64,000 nucleotides of DNA from CAZBRS01 sp964494475 (GTDB taxonomy: Bacteria; Myxococcota_A; UBA9042; CAZBRS01). The stretch is taken from the NCBI GenBank assembly GCA_964494475.1, contig CAZBRS010000032.1:1-64000 (forward strand), read 5' to 3'. The notes under the pieces were generated by a model. That model was not told the DNA's origin, did not search any database, and saw only the letters and a list, made by a program, of their open reading frames with translations. The position numbers were made by a program, and so were the translations under genes. Positions 50,601 to 62,100 of the stretch are shown here, in pieces (position 1 is the first letter of the stretch; the number at the start of each line of letters is the position of its first letter).

Positions 50601-53024
50601 ATGGGATTCAAGAAGCAGCGCCTGGGACCGGCCGTGGTGGCCGCCGCCCGCTCGGGGGAGCGGTACCGCGACGTGCACGTCTTCTTCGGAGGCACCGGGG
50701 CCGTCGGCGGCACGGGCCTGTTGCAGCTCATCGATCTCTACGAAGAGATGATGGCCATCCGCCCGCCCGACGACGACGCCGTGCCGGTGCTGGTGGCCAC
50801 CGGCGTCACGCGCGACGAGATTCGCACCTTCACCCAGCGCCTGTTCCGCTGGACCGAGGCGCGCCACGGCCGCGACAAGCTGCCCAAGGCGGTGCGCAAC
50901 GGCTTCCTGACCCACTCGGGCATCTTCGTGGCGCTCGAGCGCTTCAAGGTGGTGCCGCTCCCCGAGCTCGGCGCCATCCTCGACGTGCCCCCCGCCGAAC
51001 GCCGCGGCCTGGTGGCCGCCTACCTGGGCACGCTGGGTACGCGCCTCGACGCGCCGGCCGACGAGATCGTGGCCGCGCTGGCCCGCGCCATCTCGGCCTC
51101 GCACCCGTTCGCCCTGTTCCTGCGACGCTACCGCGACCAGCACCTGGCGGCGCGCGGGGTCTCGCGCTACCGCTCGGTCGTGCTCGGCATCCCGCTGCCC
51201 AGCCTCATCGCCTACCACCTGGCCGGCCTCGAGGAGGTGGTCCGCCACCTCGAGGGCATCGGCCCCGAGCACGTGAAGCACCTGACGACCACCTTCGAAG
51301 AGGCCGTGCGCGACGACGTGGCCAGCCTCGAGGGCGAGGCCGATCACGTGCTGGTGGCCCACACCACGGCCGTGGGCGGCATGTACGACGAGACCACGGG
51401 CAAGGTCACCATCCGCCTGGGCTTCGCCCACAGCGCCGTCGACCAGCGCATCTACGAGAAGCAGCGCGCGGCCGCCACGCTGACCGACCTGTACGCGAAG
51501 AAGGGCATCAAGATGCTCGTGACCGCGGCGGCCATCGGCGTCGACGAGGTGCGCGTGCGCTCGCAGGTGCCGGTGCACCACCAGATCCAGCACATGCTCT
51601 TCGACGCGCCCCGCGAGCTCTTCCCCGGCTCGAAGGAGGCCCTGCCCCCCGAGGCCCGCGCCAGCCGCGAGGCCGGTCGGCCCATCCCGCGCAAGCAGCA
51701 CTGCCGCACCTTCCGCCCGCTCGACCTGGCCTGGGACGCCCCTCAAGGCACCGAAGTCAGCTTCGAGCGCGGCGACGACCTGATCCCGTCGTACGTGATC
51801 CGCTCGGGCGAGAACGGCTACTTCTCGGTGGCCAACGCCGACGCCCTGTACCGCGTGATGCGCGTGGCCTCGGCCAACGAGCTGGGCCTGGTGCTGGCCA
51901 CCTCGGGGCTGCTCGGCGACGATCCGCAGGCGCCCTGGTTCCCGGAGGCCATCTGCTACTACACCGAGACCGACAACAGCCGGCAGGTGTTCGACTTCGT
52001 GTCGCAGCCCATGCTGCTGCAGGCGCAGCTGTCGGGGCTCGATCCCATGTCGCTGCAGGACCTCGGCAACGCCAAGCACCAGGGCGAGCTGCACACGCTC
52101 TCGCTGCTCATCCTCCTCCACCGCCTGCGCACGCTCGACATCGACGCCATCCCGCCCTACGTCGACCTGGCGCGCTTCGACGCGCGCACCTTCTTCATCG
52201 AGCACTCGCGGCCGCTGTTGTTCGAAGACCTCGACGGCTGGACGCTCGACGCCCTCGCGCGCGACCTCGGCGTGCTGGCCGCGGCCGACACCCCCGAGGA
52301 CCTGGAGCCCCTGAAGCCCTTCATGCGCCACGGCCACGCCGACCTCTACCCGCTGAAGCAGGCCGCGCGGCGCCAGGTGCTCGAGTGCGTGCTGAAGGCC
52401 GTGTGGACCGTGCCGTCGCTCGGCTGCCCCATCCTGTACGCCGACGCCCAGGGCCGCACCCGCGTTCGCCTGGGCTACTTCTGCGCGCCCCTCGACCTGC
52501 TGGTCACGCGCGACGACGCCCTGGCCACCCGCCTGACCGAGCGCTTCGCCCGCGTGGGCGCGGGCCACGTCGAGGATCTGCGCGATCACCTGTTCGCCAC
52601 CGGCGGCTTCGTCGACCTCCGACCCCAGGCCCTGCTGAGCTGGGCCACCTCCGACGCCGAAGCCCTGGCGGGCAAGGTAGCCCGCGCGACCACCGACGAC
52701 GAGCTGCGCGCCGCCCTGGCCGGCCTCGAGCCCTACGCCTTCTTCGCCACCAGCGGCCTGGTGGCGCTGCTCTTCCGCCTGCGCGCCCTCTACGGCCTGC
52801 TCCGCGAGGGCATGATCGAGCTGGGCTCCCTGCAAGACTTCGCCTGGCACATGCCCCGCGACGAGGCCGGCCACATCCAGCTGGTCCCCGGCGTGGTCGA
52901 GAGCTTCCGCATGGTCAGCGAGGGCCTCGAGAAGACCACGGGCACCGACCGGCTGGCCGGCATCTGGGGCTACGAGAGGCGCGACCCGCCCGATCGGCGG
53001 GGGAAGATCCCGATGGGGCGGTGA
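50601..53024 (+). CDS. Unknown 807-aa protein with Rossmann-like N-terminus
   Basis: I do not recognise the family. There is no signal peptide or membrane helix, so it is cytoplasmic. The N-terminal strand-loop VHVFFGGTGAVGGTGLLQ (residues 25-42) looks like a dinucleotide-binding glycine loop (GGTGAVGGTG), with VPVLVATGVTRDEIRTF later. Other notable stretches are VLVAHTTAVGGMYDETTG, VTAAAIGVDEVRVRSQVP and GENGYFSVANADALYRV. The C-terminal half is mainly helical (LHTLSLLILLHRLRTLDIDA, LLFRLRALYGLLREGMIEL). The ATG at 50601 is set by the ribosome site; 11 codons upstream also read open. It has its own promoter and no co-directional partner, so it seems monocistronic. It could be a large NAD(P)-dependent enzyme, but no catalytic motif is assigned. 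Confidence 0.8.
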   Translation: MGFKKQRLGPAVVAAARSGERYRDVHVFFGGTGAVGGTGLLQLIDLYEEMMAIRPPDDDAVPVLVATGVTRDEIRTFTQRLFRWTEARHGRDKLPKAVRNGFLTHSGIFVALERFKVVPLPELGAILDVPPAERRGLVAAYLGTLGTRLDAPADEIVAALARAISASHPFALFLRRYRDQHLAARGVSRYRSVVLGIPLPSLIAYHLAGLEEVVRHLEGIGPEHVKHLTTTFEEAVRDDVASLEGEADHVLVAHTTAVGGMYDETTGKVTIRLGFAHSAVDQRIYEKQRAAATLTDLYAKKGIKMLVTAAAIGVDEVRVRSQVPVHHQIQHMLFDAPRELFPGSKEALPPEARASREAGRPIPRKQHCRTFRPLDLAWDAPQGTEVSFERGDDLIPSYVIRSGENGYFSVANADALYRVMRVASANELGLVLATSGLLGDDPQAPWFPEAICYYTETDNSRQVFDFVSQPMLLQAQLSGLDPMSLQDLGNAKHQGELHTLSLLILLHRLRTLDIDAIPPYVDLARFDARTFFIEHSRPLLFEDLDGWTLDALARDLGVLAAADTPEDLEPLKPFMRHGHADLYPLKQAARRQVLECVLKAVWTVPSLGCPILYADAQGRTRVRLGYFCAPLDLLVTRDDALATRLTERFARVGAGHVEDLRDHLFATGGFVDLRPQALLSWATSDAEALAGKVARATTDDELRAALAGLEPYAFFATSGLVALLFRLRALYGLLREGMIELGSLQDFAWHMPRDEAGHIQLVPGVVESFRMVSEGLEKTTGTDRLAGIWGYERRDPPDRRGKIPMGR

Positions 53025-53128
53025 GGCGTTTGGCGCCTGGCAAGCTCACCACCTGCGCTGGCCGGATCTGAACGTCGCTCTGAGCGTCGAATCCATCGAG
53101 CATCCTGACAATCCGGTTTTCCAAGTTT

Positions 53129-56100
53129 TCACGGTCCTGGGCGCACGCACCGCGCTCCCCCGTAGTTGGAGGCCCCCCAACCCGAGGAAATATATCCGCC
53201 GTGGAACTCGATCAACCACTCGTCCATGGTCGGGTTCAACCCGCCGAGGGATGACGACCACCAGAACCTCTCGTAACCGGGGTAGCAATCGCCTTGTAGT
53301 TTGGCATCCCACAAACACGTGCCGGGCGGATTGGGTATCCCACAGTTCGGGACGCAATTAGCATCGCTCCAGCACGACCAGGTGAGACACGAGTCCGTCA
53401 CGCCGCACGAACCGCCCGTCTTGAGCGTAGTCGCGCAGCCTCGGACGAGGGAACGCAGTTCGCTGATCGTGGGCAGGTGCCACCCTCCAGCCAGGTTGCT
53501 GCAGTAGGCCATCGCGTCGGACCAGTTTCTGTCGTCGGCTGGCGGCGACTTCTGCCAGACGTAACAAGTCACCGGGTCGAGCACGCTCCCGTCTCCCTTG
53601 TCGACCATGGCGGTCCCCACCGGCGGCGTCGGATTCGTGCACACTCCGGTCGCCGTGTTGCAACTCCCCGCCACGTGGCACGCGTCCAGCGCCGTGCACG
53701 TCACCGGCGCGGTCGTCTGCGAGCAGCTCCCCGCCACGCACGTCGAGATCCCGTTGCACTTGTTCCCGTCGTCGTTGCAGACCACGCCGTTGTTGCCGGG
53801 CGAGTTGCTACAAACCCCCGTTGCCGTGTTGCACGTCGCCACATGGCAAGCGTCCGACGCCGTGCACGTCACGGGAGCCGTCGTTTGCGTACAACTGCCC
53901 GAGCTGCAGGTCGAGATGCCGTTGCACTTGTCCCCGTCGTCAAAGCAGACCGCGCCGTTGTTGCCGGTCGGGTTGCTGCACATGCCGGTGGCCGTCGCGC
54001 AGGTGCCGGCAACGTGGCACTCGTCTTGCGCCGTGCACATCACCGGCGCGATCGTCTGCGAGCAGCTCCCCGCCACGCACGTCGAGATCCCGTTGCACTT
54101 GTTCCCGTCGTCGTTGCAGACCACGCCGTTGTTGCCGGGCGAGTTGCTACAATCCCCCGTTGCCGTGTTGCAAGTCGCCACATGGCAAGTGTCCGACGCC
54201 GTACACGTCACCGGCGCCACCGTTTGCGTGCAAGCGCCAGCCGCACAGGTCGAGACGCCGTTGCACTTGTCCCCGTCGTCGCAATCAGGGCCACACGTTC
54301 CCCCGCACCCGTCGTCGCCGCACTCGCGGCCCGTGCAATCCGGCGCGCACACGCACCCGGCCGCGCCCTGGCAGGCCTGGCCCGGCAGGCACAGGTCGTC
54401 GCCGCCCTCGTCGGTGCTGGTGTCGCAGTCGTCGTCGACCCCGTTGCAGGCCTCGTCGGTCCCCGGCTTCACCGCGCCGCTCGTGTCATCGCAGTCCGTA
54501 CCGCCGGACGCGACCGAGGCCACCCCGTCGTCGTCGCCGTCGACGCCGTCGACGCCGTCGCAGTCGCGGTCCTTGGCGTCGGCCCAGGCCGAGCACGCGG
54601 GCGCGTTCGTCAGGTAGTGTATCTGTCCGCTCTTGCGATAGCTGACGTGCAGGTCGCCGTCCTGCCCAAGGGCGATCGACGGGGACGACGAGGACGCCGC
54701 GTCGAGCGTCGAGCGGACCCACGCGCCGGAGGCATTTGTGGCGTAGCGCAGCGGCGTGCCCAATCCGCCGCGGTAGACGATGTGCGCCTTCCCGAGCCGG
54801 TCCATGGCCATCGTCGCGTAGGCGCCCGGGCTGCCGCCCGCCTCGACGGGTTCCGTGGTCCAACTGCCGCTCGCGTTGGTCGCGTACTTCAGGTCCGAGT
54901 CGGCGCCGTTGGTGGCGACGAACGAGAGGCCCACGTTGCCGTTGGCGTCGAAGCCGATGGAGACGACCGAGGGGTTGAACTCGTAGACGTTGGTCCACTT
55001 CCACGTGCCAGAGGCGTTGGTCCCGTAGTCGAGCACGATGGTCGTGGCGAGGTGGATCTTGCCGTTGGAATCGACCGCGATGGCGGGCGACCGGCGTATC
55101 GCCGTCGTGCCCACCACCTGACTCTGCCAGGACCCGGACCCATTGGTGGTATAGGCGATCTTCTGCGTGTCGTAGTCCTGGTAGGCGACGTGCGCCTTGC
55201 CCGCTGTATCGAGCGCGAGCGCGCCGTAAGCCCCGGGGGTATAGGGATCCGTCAGGTCGGCGGCCACCCAGCTTCCCGACGCGTTGGTGGCGTACTGCAA
55301 CGTGGCGTGGGCCGGGTCGGTGTTCTTGAACACCAGGTGCGCCGCGCCGGCCGCATCGATGGCCAACGAGCGGGCCGAGGTGACCTCGCCCTTGGTCACG
55401 ACCGTTCGATTGACCCACGCGCCGCTGACGTTGGTTCGGTAGATCACGGCGTAGGCGCCGTCGACGAAGGCCAGGTGCACACGACCGTTGCCGTCCAGCG
55501 CGATCGAGGTCTCGGAACCGCCTGGAGACGCGGCAGCGGCCAACTCGGAGCGGATGGCGGTCGTCCAACTCTCGCAGGTTCCGGCGACCCGATCGACCAC
55601 ATCCGGATTCTTGCGTGGATCGACGTCGTCGCAGTCGTCGCCGCCGTGCGCCAGGTCGAAGTGCCCGTCGCGGTCTGCGTCGTAGCAGTCGGGCATGCCG
55701 TCGCCGGTCACGTCGGCCCAGCCCTCGTCGGTGGCGCCGTCGCAGTCGTTGTCGAGGCCGTCGCAGATCGTCTCGACGGGCTCGTAGTCGGCGCTGGCCA
55801 GGCCGTAGAACAGGTCGTCGCACGGCGGCCAGACCCCGCTCTGGCAGAGCGCCGGCGTCCGGGTGACGGCCCCGCACACCCCTTGGGTCTTCTCGCAGGC
55901 CGGCAGCAGCAGGCTGGCGTCGTCGCCATCGATGGCGCCGTCGCAGTCGTTGTCGACGCCGTCGCAGGCCTCGGTCGCGCCGGGAAGGATCGAGGCATCG
56001 GCGTCGTTGCAGTCGTTGCCACCCGACGCGGCGCCGGCATGGCCGTCGTGGTCGGCGTCGACGCCGTCGACCCCGTCACAGTCGCGGTCGACGGCGTCTC

Positions 56101-59100
56101 CCATCCGGGAGCAGGCTGAGCGGTTGGTCGCGTAGCGCAGCCCCGCCTGGCGATAGGCTACGTGCACGTAGCCGGCCGCATCGACAGCGACGGACGAGTA
56201 ACTGGACGCCGCCGCGTCGAGGGTCTGCTTGACCCACGCGCCGCTGGCGTTGGTGGCGTAGCGCAGGGGGGTCCCGGTGCCCCCCTGGAAGGTCACGTGC
56301 GCCTTTCCGGCGGCGTCGAGGGCCAGCGCCGTGTACTGCCCGGTGGCGCCGCCGGTCTCGATGTCTTCGAGCATCCAGGCGCCCGTGCGGTTCGACGCGA
56401 ACCGTGCGTCCTGGGTCGAGCTGTCGTAAAAGGAGACGAAGACCTTTCCGGCGGCGTCGACGGCCAGCGACGAGTAGTACCCGCTGCCGGCCACGTTGGC
56501 CCAGGTCCACGCGCCGCTCTTGTTGGTGTAGTAGTCCAGGGTGATGGACGTGGACACGTGGGCTTCGCCGGCCGCGTCGACGCCGATCATGGGCTCGCGG
56601 CGCTCGACGGTGCGGCGCACGGTCGGCGACGTGGTCCACGTGCCCGACGCGTCGGTGGCGTAGGCCACGCCCTGGGTGTCGTAGTCCTGCCAGGCCACGT
56701 GTACGCGCCCGCTCCGGTCGAGGGCCAGCGAGCCTGCGATGCCGGGCATGTAGACATCGGTCAGATCCCGGACGACCCACGCGCCGCTGGAGTTGGTGGC
56801 GACCCTCAACGTAGTGTGGGCCGGGTCGGTGTTCTTGAAGACCACATGCGCCTTCCCGGCCGCGTCGAGCGCGAGCGCCCGGTGGCTGCCGGTCTCACCC
56901 TTGGCCGCGATGGTCTCGAAGGTCCACGTGCCGGCGCGGTTGGTGGCGTAGACCAGCGAGGAGTCCGAGGCCACGTACACCAGGTGCGCGTGCGCGGCGG
57001 CATCGAGCGCCAAGCTCGGCGGGTAGCCGACGCTGGTCGCGACCAACTCCGCCGAGAACGAAGCAGGCGTGCCGAGCACCTCGCAAGCCGCGGCGGTCGT
57101 GTCGGGGGCTCCGTGGTAGGCTAGGGCGTCGGTGGGTGCGCAGTCGGTGGCGTCGGGATCGCCGTCCGAGTCCGAATCGAGCAGCACACAGGCGCCCGAA
57201 ACGCACCCTTCGAAGACGGGGCAGAGGTTCGCGCCCTCGTCGGTGCTGGTGTCGCAGTCGTTGTCCTTGGCGTCGCAGCTCTCGATCGCACCGTGGAACG
57301 CCGCCGCGTCCGCGGGCGCGCAGTCGGTGGCGTCGGCTTCGCCGTCGTGGTCGGTGTCGACGCCGACGGGCACAGACCTCGAAAGGCGGCAACCGAGGCC
57401 GTAGTCGCGGTAGTCCGGGCCGTAGCTGATGCGATACGCGGCCCGGGCGTTGTTGGCGTGGCCGCCCCAACTTCCGCCCCGAATCAACCGGTTCGAGCCC
57501 GAAACCTCGCCACTCGGATCCGTCGCCGGAGAGGCGCCGCTGCCGCTCGGATAGGTTCCGTACCAATCCCCACACCACTCCCACGCGTTCCCCGCCAGAT
57601 CATACAGCCCCCACGCGTTCGCTTCCTTGCCACCCGAGGTACCGGTCTTGTGCGTCGTGGCCGAGGCATTGCCGCAATACCACCCGATCTGGTCCAGGTT
57701 CGAATCGGCGTTGCAGTTGCTGTTCGGGTTCTTGACGCTCCCATCGTTTTCGGCGCTCGTGTAGTAGGCCGTTGTTCCGCCCGCACGGTACGCGTACTCC
57801 CATTCTGACTCGGTCGGTAGCCGGAAGCCTGTGCACACGTACGGCGTCGCCACGCCGTTCAACGTCACCGTGGCGGAGTCGATTCCCGCATGCGTCGCGT
57901 CCATGCAGAACCCGAAGTTCGTCGGATCCGTAGGGTTCCCGCCTTGCCGGCACGTCACCGCCGCGAAGGAGTAGCACGCCGTCTTTCCTGCCGCGACCGA
58001 CTTCGCGTTGGCATACGCCGCCGATTCGTACCAGTTCACCTGCTCCACGGGACACGTGTCGCCGCACGCCGGGAAGTAGCTCGGGTTCCATCCCCCGTAC
58101 GTCGCCTTCCACTCCCCCTGCGTCACCTCCTTCTCCTGCAACTCGAACGACTTCGTCAGCGTCACGTAGTGCAGCGTCTCGTTGCTGCCCCGCCCCGACT
58201 CGAACGTCGCGGCCCCGCTGTTCGGGCAACCCCCGCCCGTGTACCCGCTCGGGCAGGCCTGCCCCTCCGGGCTGCCCATCCAGAACGAGCCGGAGGGAAT
58301 CCGAACGAAGCCTGTCGTCACGCAGTGTTGTCCGTCGGAAGGGCAGGTTTCTCCGGTCCCGCAGGACCCGCACGAGCCGCTGCATCCGTCGTCGCCGCAG
58401 ACGCGACCGGCACAGTCCGGCACGCAAACGCAGCCCGCCGCGCCCTGGCAGGCGTGTTGTGGCAGGCACAGGTCGTCGCCGCCCTCGTCGGTGGTGGCGT
58501 CGCAGTCGTCGTCCTTGCCATTGCAGATCTCGGTCGCGCCCTGGTAGATGGCTGAGTCCGCGTCGTCGCAGTCGGTCACGTCGGGGTCGCCGTCGGCGTC
58601 GGCGTCGGGCAGGTCGTCGCGCACGCAGAGCACCAGGCGGCCGGCCGCCTTCAGGCTGCCCGCGGTGACCCCGCCTACGTTGGTTCGAACGATGAAGGCC
58701 TTGTTGGGCTCCGTGCCGTCCGGCGTGGAGGACCAGAGCGCCGGCGGGTCGGCGGTCCAGCTCCACTCGATGTTGGGGAAGTAGGTGGTGTCGAAGGACG
58801 GTTGGCTTGCGTTCGTGACGATCGACTCCACCTCGGGCAGGCTGGGCAAGCGCCAGTTGCGCTGGCCGCCCCAGGTCGACGACTCGCACGAGGCCAACGC
58901 GTCCTGCCAGGTCGACAGGGTCGAGGAGCCGGTGCAGGTGGTTCCGCTCTTGCCCAGCAGGCAGCCATGCCACACGAGCGTCGTGGCGTGGTCCTTGACC
59001 GTGGGCTGGCCCGACACGGTCTCGGTGCGCACGAAGCGCGTGGTATAGGGCCAGGGCGTTGGGTTCCCGCGCACGCAACGCACGGCAGCCCCCGAGGTCT

Positions 59101-62100
59101 TCTGGGCCGCGTCGGTGGCGCCGGTGTCGAAGCGCACCTGCAGCCCGTTGTTCACGGGGTCGCCGCGATCGGCGTGGAGCGTCCAGGCGCGCGGCTGGGC
59201 CACGCTGGTGTTCGGGAAGACCGCGGCCGCGATGGCGGGCGACGTGCGGCCGTGGTCCACGATGGAGCGCAGCTCCCAGCGGTCGGGCAGGCGCCAGTCG
59301 GTGAACCCTCCCCAGCTGAGGTCTTCGCAGTAGGCGAGCGCGTTCGTCCAGGGGTACGACCCCCGAGAGCCGGTCAGGCAGTCGTCGCCCGACAATCCCG
59401 CCAGGCAGCCCTGCCAGGTGCGGCCCGTCACGTTGTCCTGCACGACGGGCTGGCTGGCGATGGGCTCGGTGCGCGTGAATCGCTCGGTCGCGGCGTGGGT
59501 CTTGTCCCACCCCACCTGCGCGTCTTGGCCGCAGAAGGCCGTGGTGGCGCAGGCCGCCGTGCCCGGCGTACCCACGCACGCGGCCGTGGCGGAGGCGTTC
59601 GAGCAGGCGCGCTGGGCCGAATCGGCGACGACGAGCCCCGGACCCCGCGGGTTGCAGGGGTAGTCGCCGCAGCCGGGAGAGACGCAGCTCTGGCTGATGC
59701 AGATGTCATAGGCCCGGTCGGGCGCGGTGGTCACTCCGCAGCGCGTGAAGTCGGGCTTGCCGGAGCATTCGGTGAGCACGCACTCGCCCGCGACGCAGCC
59801 GTTGTTGGCGCCGCAGCCCGTCGACGCCGGGCTCTCGTCGGTGGAGCCGTCGCAGTCGTCGTCGAGGCCGTTGCAGGTCTCGGCGCCACCCTCGAACGGC
59901 GCCACGCTGCACACCGTGGCCCCCGAGGGGTTCGCCCCGTCGCAGATCTTGACGCCGGCGTTCTCGCAGACGCCGAGGCCCACGAAGCACACCGTGCCCT
60001 TGTCGGCCCAGGTGGCGCCCTCGTCGGTCGCGCCGTCGGCGTCGTTGTCCTTGCCGTCGCAGACCTCGACCTTGCCGTGCGCGATGGCCGCGTCGGTGGG
60101 CGAGGGGTCCGTCGAGTCCCACTCACCGTCGGCGTCGCTGTCGTCGCAGGCGTCGCCGAGGCCGTCGTTGTCGCGATCGGCCTGGGTGGAATTCGGCTCG
60201 TTGGGGCAGTTGTCGTCGCAGAGCACCGGCGTCGCGCCCCAGGTGGGCGCCGCGCCGTTCTTGCACGGGTGATCGCCGGCCACGCCCGACCCGTCTTCGT
60301 CGCCCAGGATGCCGTCGCCGTCGGGGTCGGGGAAGGTGGGCAGCGAGCGCACCAGGCGGAAGCCTTCGAACCAGCGATCGTACGAGCCGCCGTTCGCGTG
60401 CGGCTTGCGCCTCGCCGAGCGGACGTCGGAGGCGTTGTCGTTGGAGCTGCCACCCCTCAGCGTGTTCTCGGTGCCGGTGCCGGGTCCGGTGGGGTCGACC
60501 GAGGGCGCCGCGACGGTGCCGGAAGGGTAGGTGCCATAGAGGTCGGACACGGTCTCCCAGACGTTGCCGCCCAGATCGTACAGGCCCCAGGCGTTCGGCT
60601 CCTTGCCGCGGGACGCCTTGGGGTTCGACTGGCAGAACCAGGCGATCTTCGCGGCGTTTGCGTCGGCGCACGCCGTGCTGGCCAGGGTCCCGTTGTTCGT
60701 ATCGCTCGGGTGCAGGGCCGTGACGCTCCCGGCCCGGATGGCGCGCTCCCACTCGGCCTCGGTGGGCAGGCGGTAGCCGGGGCAGTCCTGGCGGCGGGCG
60801 TAGCGGGTCTTCAGCGTGCAGACCTTGGCGCTGCCGCCGGTGCAGTCGAAGCACTCGGGCAGCCCCGCGGCCACCGACACCAGGTTCGCGTACCACTCGG
60901 CGTTGCCCGGCAGCACCTTGTCGACCGGGCACTTGTCGTCGGCGCAGGAGTAGTGGCTGGGGTCGCTCCCCGCGCCCGCCAGGGCGAGCCAGGCGGCCTT
61001 GGTGACCTCGGTCTCCTGCATCGCGAAGGGAACGGTGAGGCGCACGTAGTGCAGCACCTCGTTGCCGTCGCGGCCCAACTCGCTGGGGCAGGCCGCGGGA
61101 TAGCCGACGGGGCACGTGCCCGCGCCGCCGGGGCTGCCCATCCAGAAGTCGCCCGCGGGGACGAACGCGTCGCCCGGCGACAGGCAGCGGCCCAACGTGC
61201 AGGTCAGCTTGGCGGCGCAAGCACCGCACGTGCCACCGCAGCCATCGTCACCGCACTGCTTGCCCGTGCACTCGCCGCCGCAGGCCGGGTCCTGGCACGC
61301 CCCGTTGCGGCAGATCTTGCCGCCGGTGCAGTCGGAGGCGTCGGTCTCGGTGCCGTCGCAGTCGGAGTCGACGCCGTTGCAGGTCTCGACGGCGCCAGGC
61401 TCGATGCCGGCGTTGGTGTCGTCGCAGTCGGCGCCACCGCTGGCGACCGCGGTGAAGCCATCGCCATCGCGATCGGGGTCACACGGGTCGCCGAGCCCGT
61501 CGCCATCCTGATCGGCCTGGCTCTGGTTGGTGGCGGTCGGGCAGTTGTCGCAGGGGTCACCCAGGGTGTCGAGATCGCCGTTGACCTGCTGGGTCTGCGT
61601 CGTCGTGAGCGCGAAGTTGTCGGCCTGGACGACGTTGACGGCCGTGGTGGTCCCGTTGGGGTACACCTCGAGGCCGATGCGCGCGGTGTACGCGATCTCC
61701 GGGGCCGTGCAGGTCGTGTACGTGGTCCACGCGTTTCCCGTGGCGGCGTTCTTGAAAGACGCCGTGAGCGTCGTGCCGGCGCGCGCCAGGCGGAGGGTCG
61801 TGGCGGCAGCGTAGGTGCCGGTGGAGCCGTACTTGGTCCACTGCCCGCCACAGATCACGCGGGAAGCGGCTCCGTATTGCGGAGTCGCCCAGCGCGTGTC
61901 ACCGAAGAGGGCCACGCCGGCGTAGGCTCCGGCGCTGTCGTAGACATACATGCCGACGTAGCTGCTCACGCCATCGGTGGCGCTGGCCGCGCTTCCCGAC
62001 GTGTCGAGCTCGAGCACCGCTTCGAAATCACCGCGCAGCAACGCGCCTGACTTGACGTCGTTCGAGGTGTACGGCGCCGTCCAATTGTCGACCGTGATCT

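Noticed and set aside
53025..53128. Possible terminator after the 807-aa gene
   Set aside because: Only a five-base stem (AGGCG with CGCCT) is present, with no T-tract; too weak to call.
57375..61165. Active formylglycine-generating enzymes in the giant protein
   Set aside because: Both FGE-like copies lack the Cys pair needed for catalysis and sit in a secreted binding mosaic; no sulfatase gene is nearby.
53477..62050. Long plus-strand readings opposite the giant protein (53477-56119 and 58802-62050)
   Set aside because: They mirror the repeats of the real gene and show no domain; the minus strand has clear LamG, FGE-like and DUF1566-like folds.
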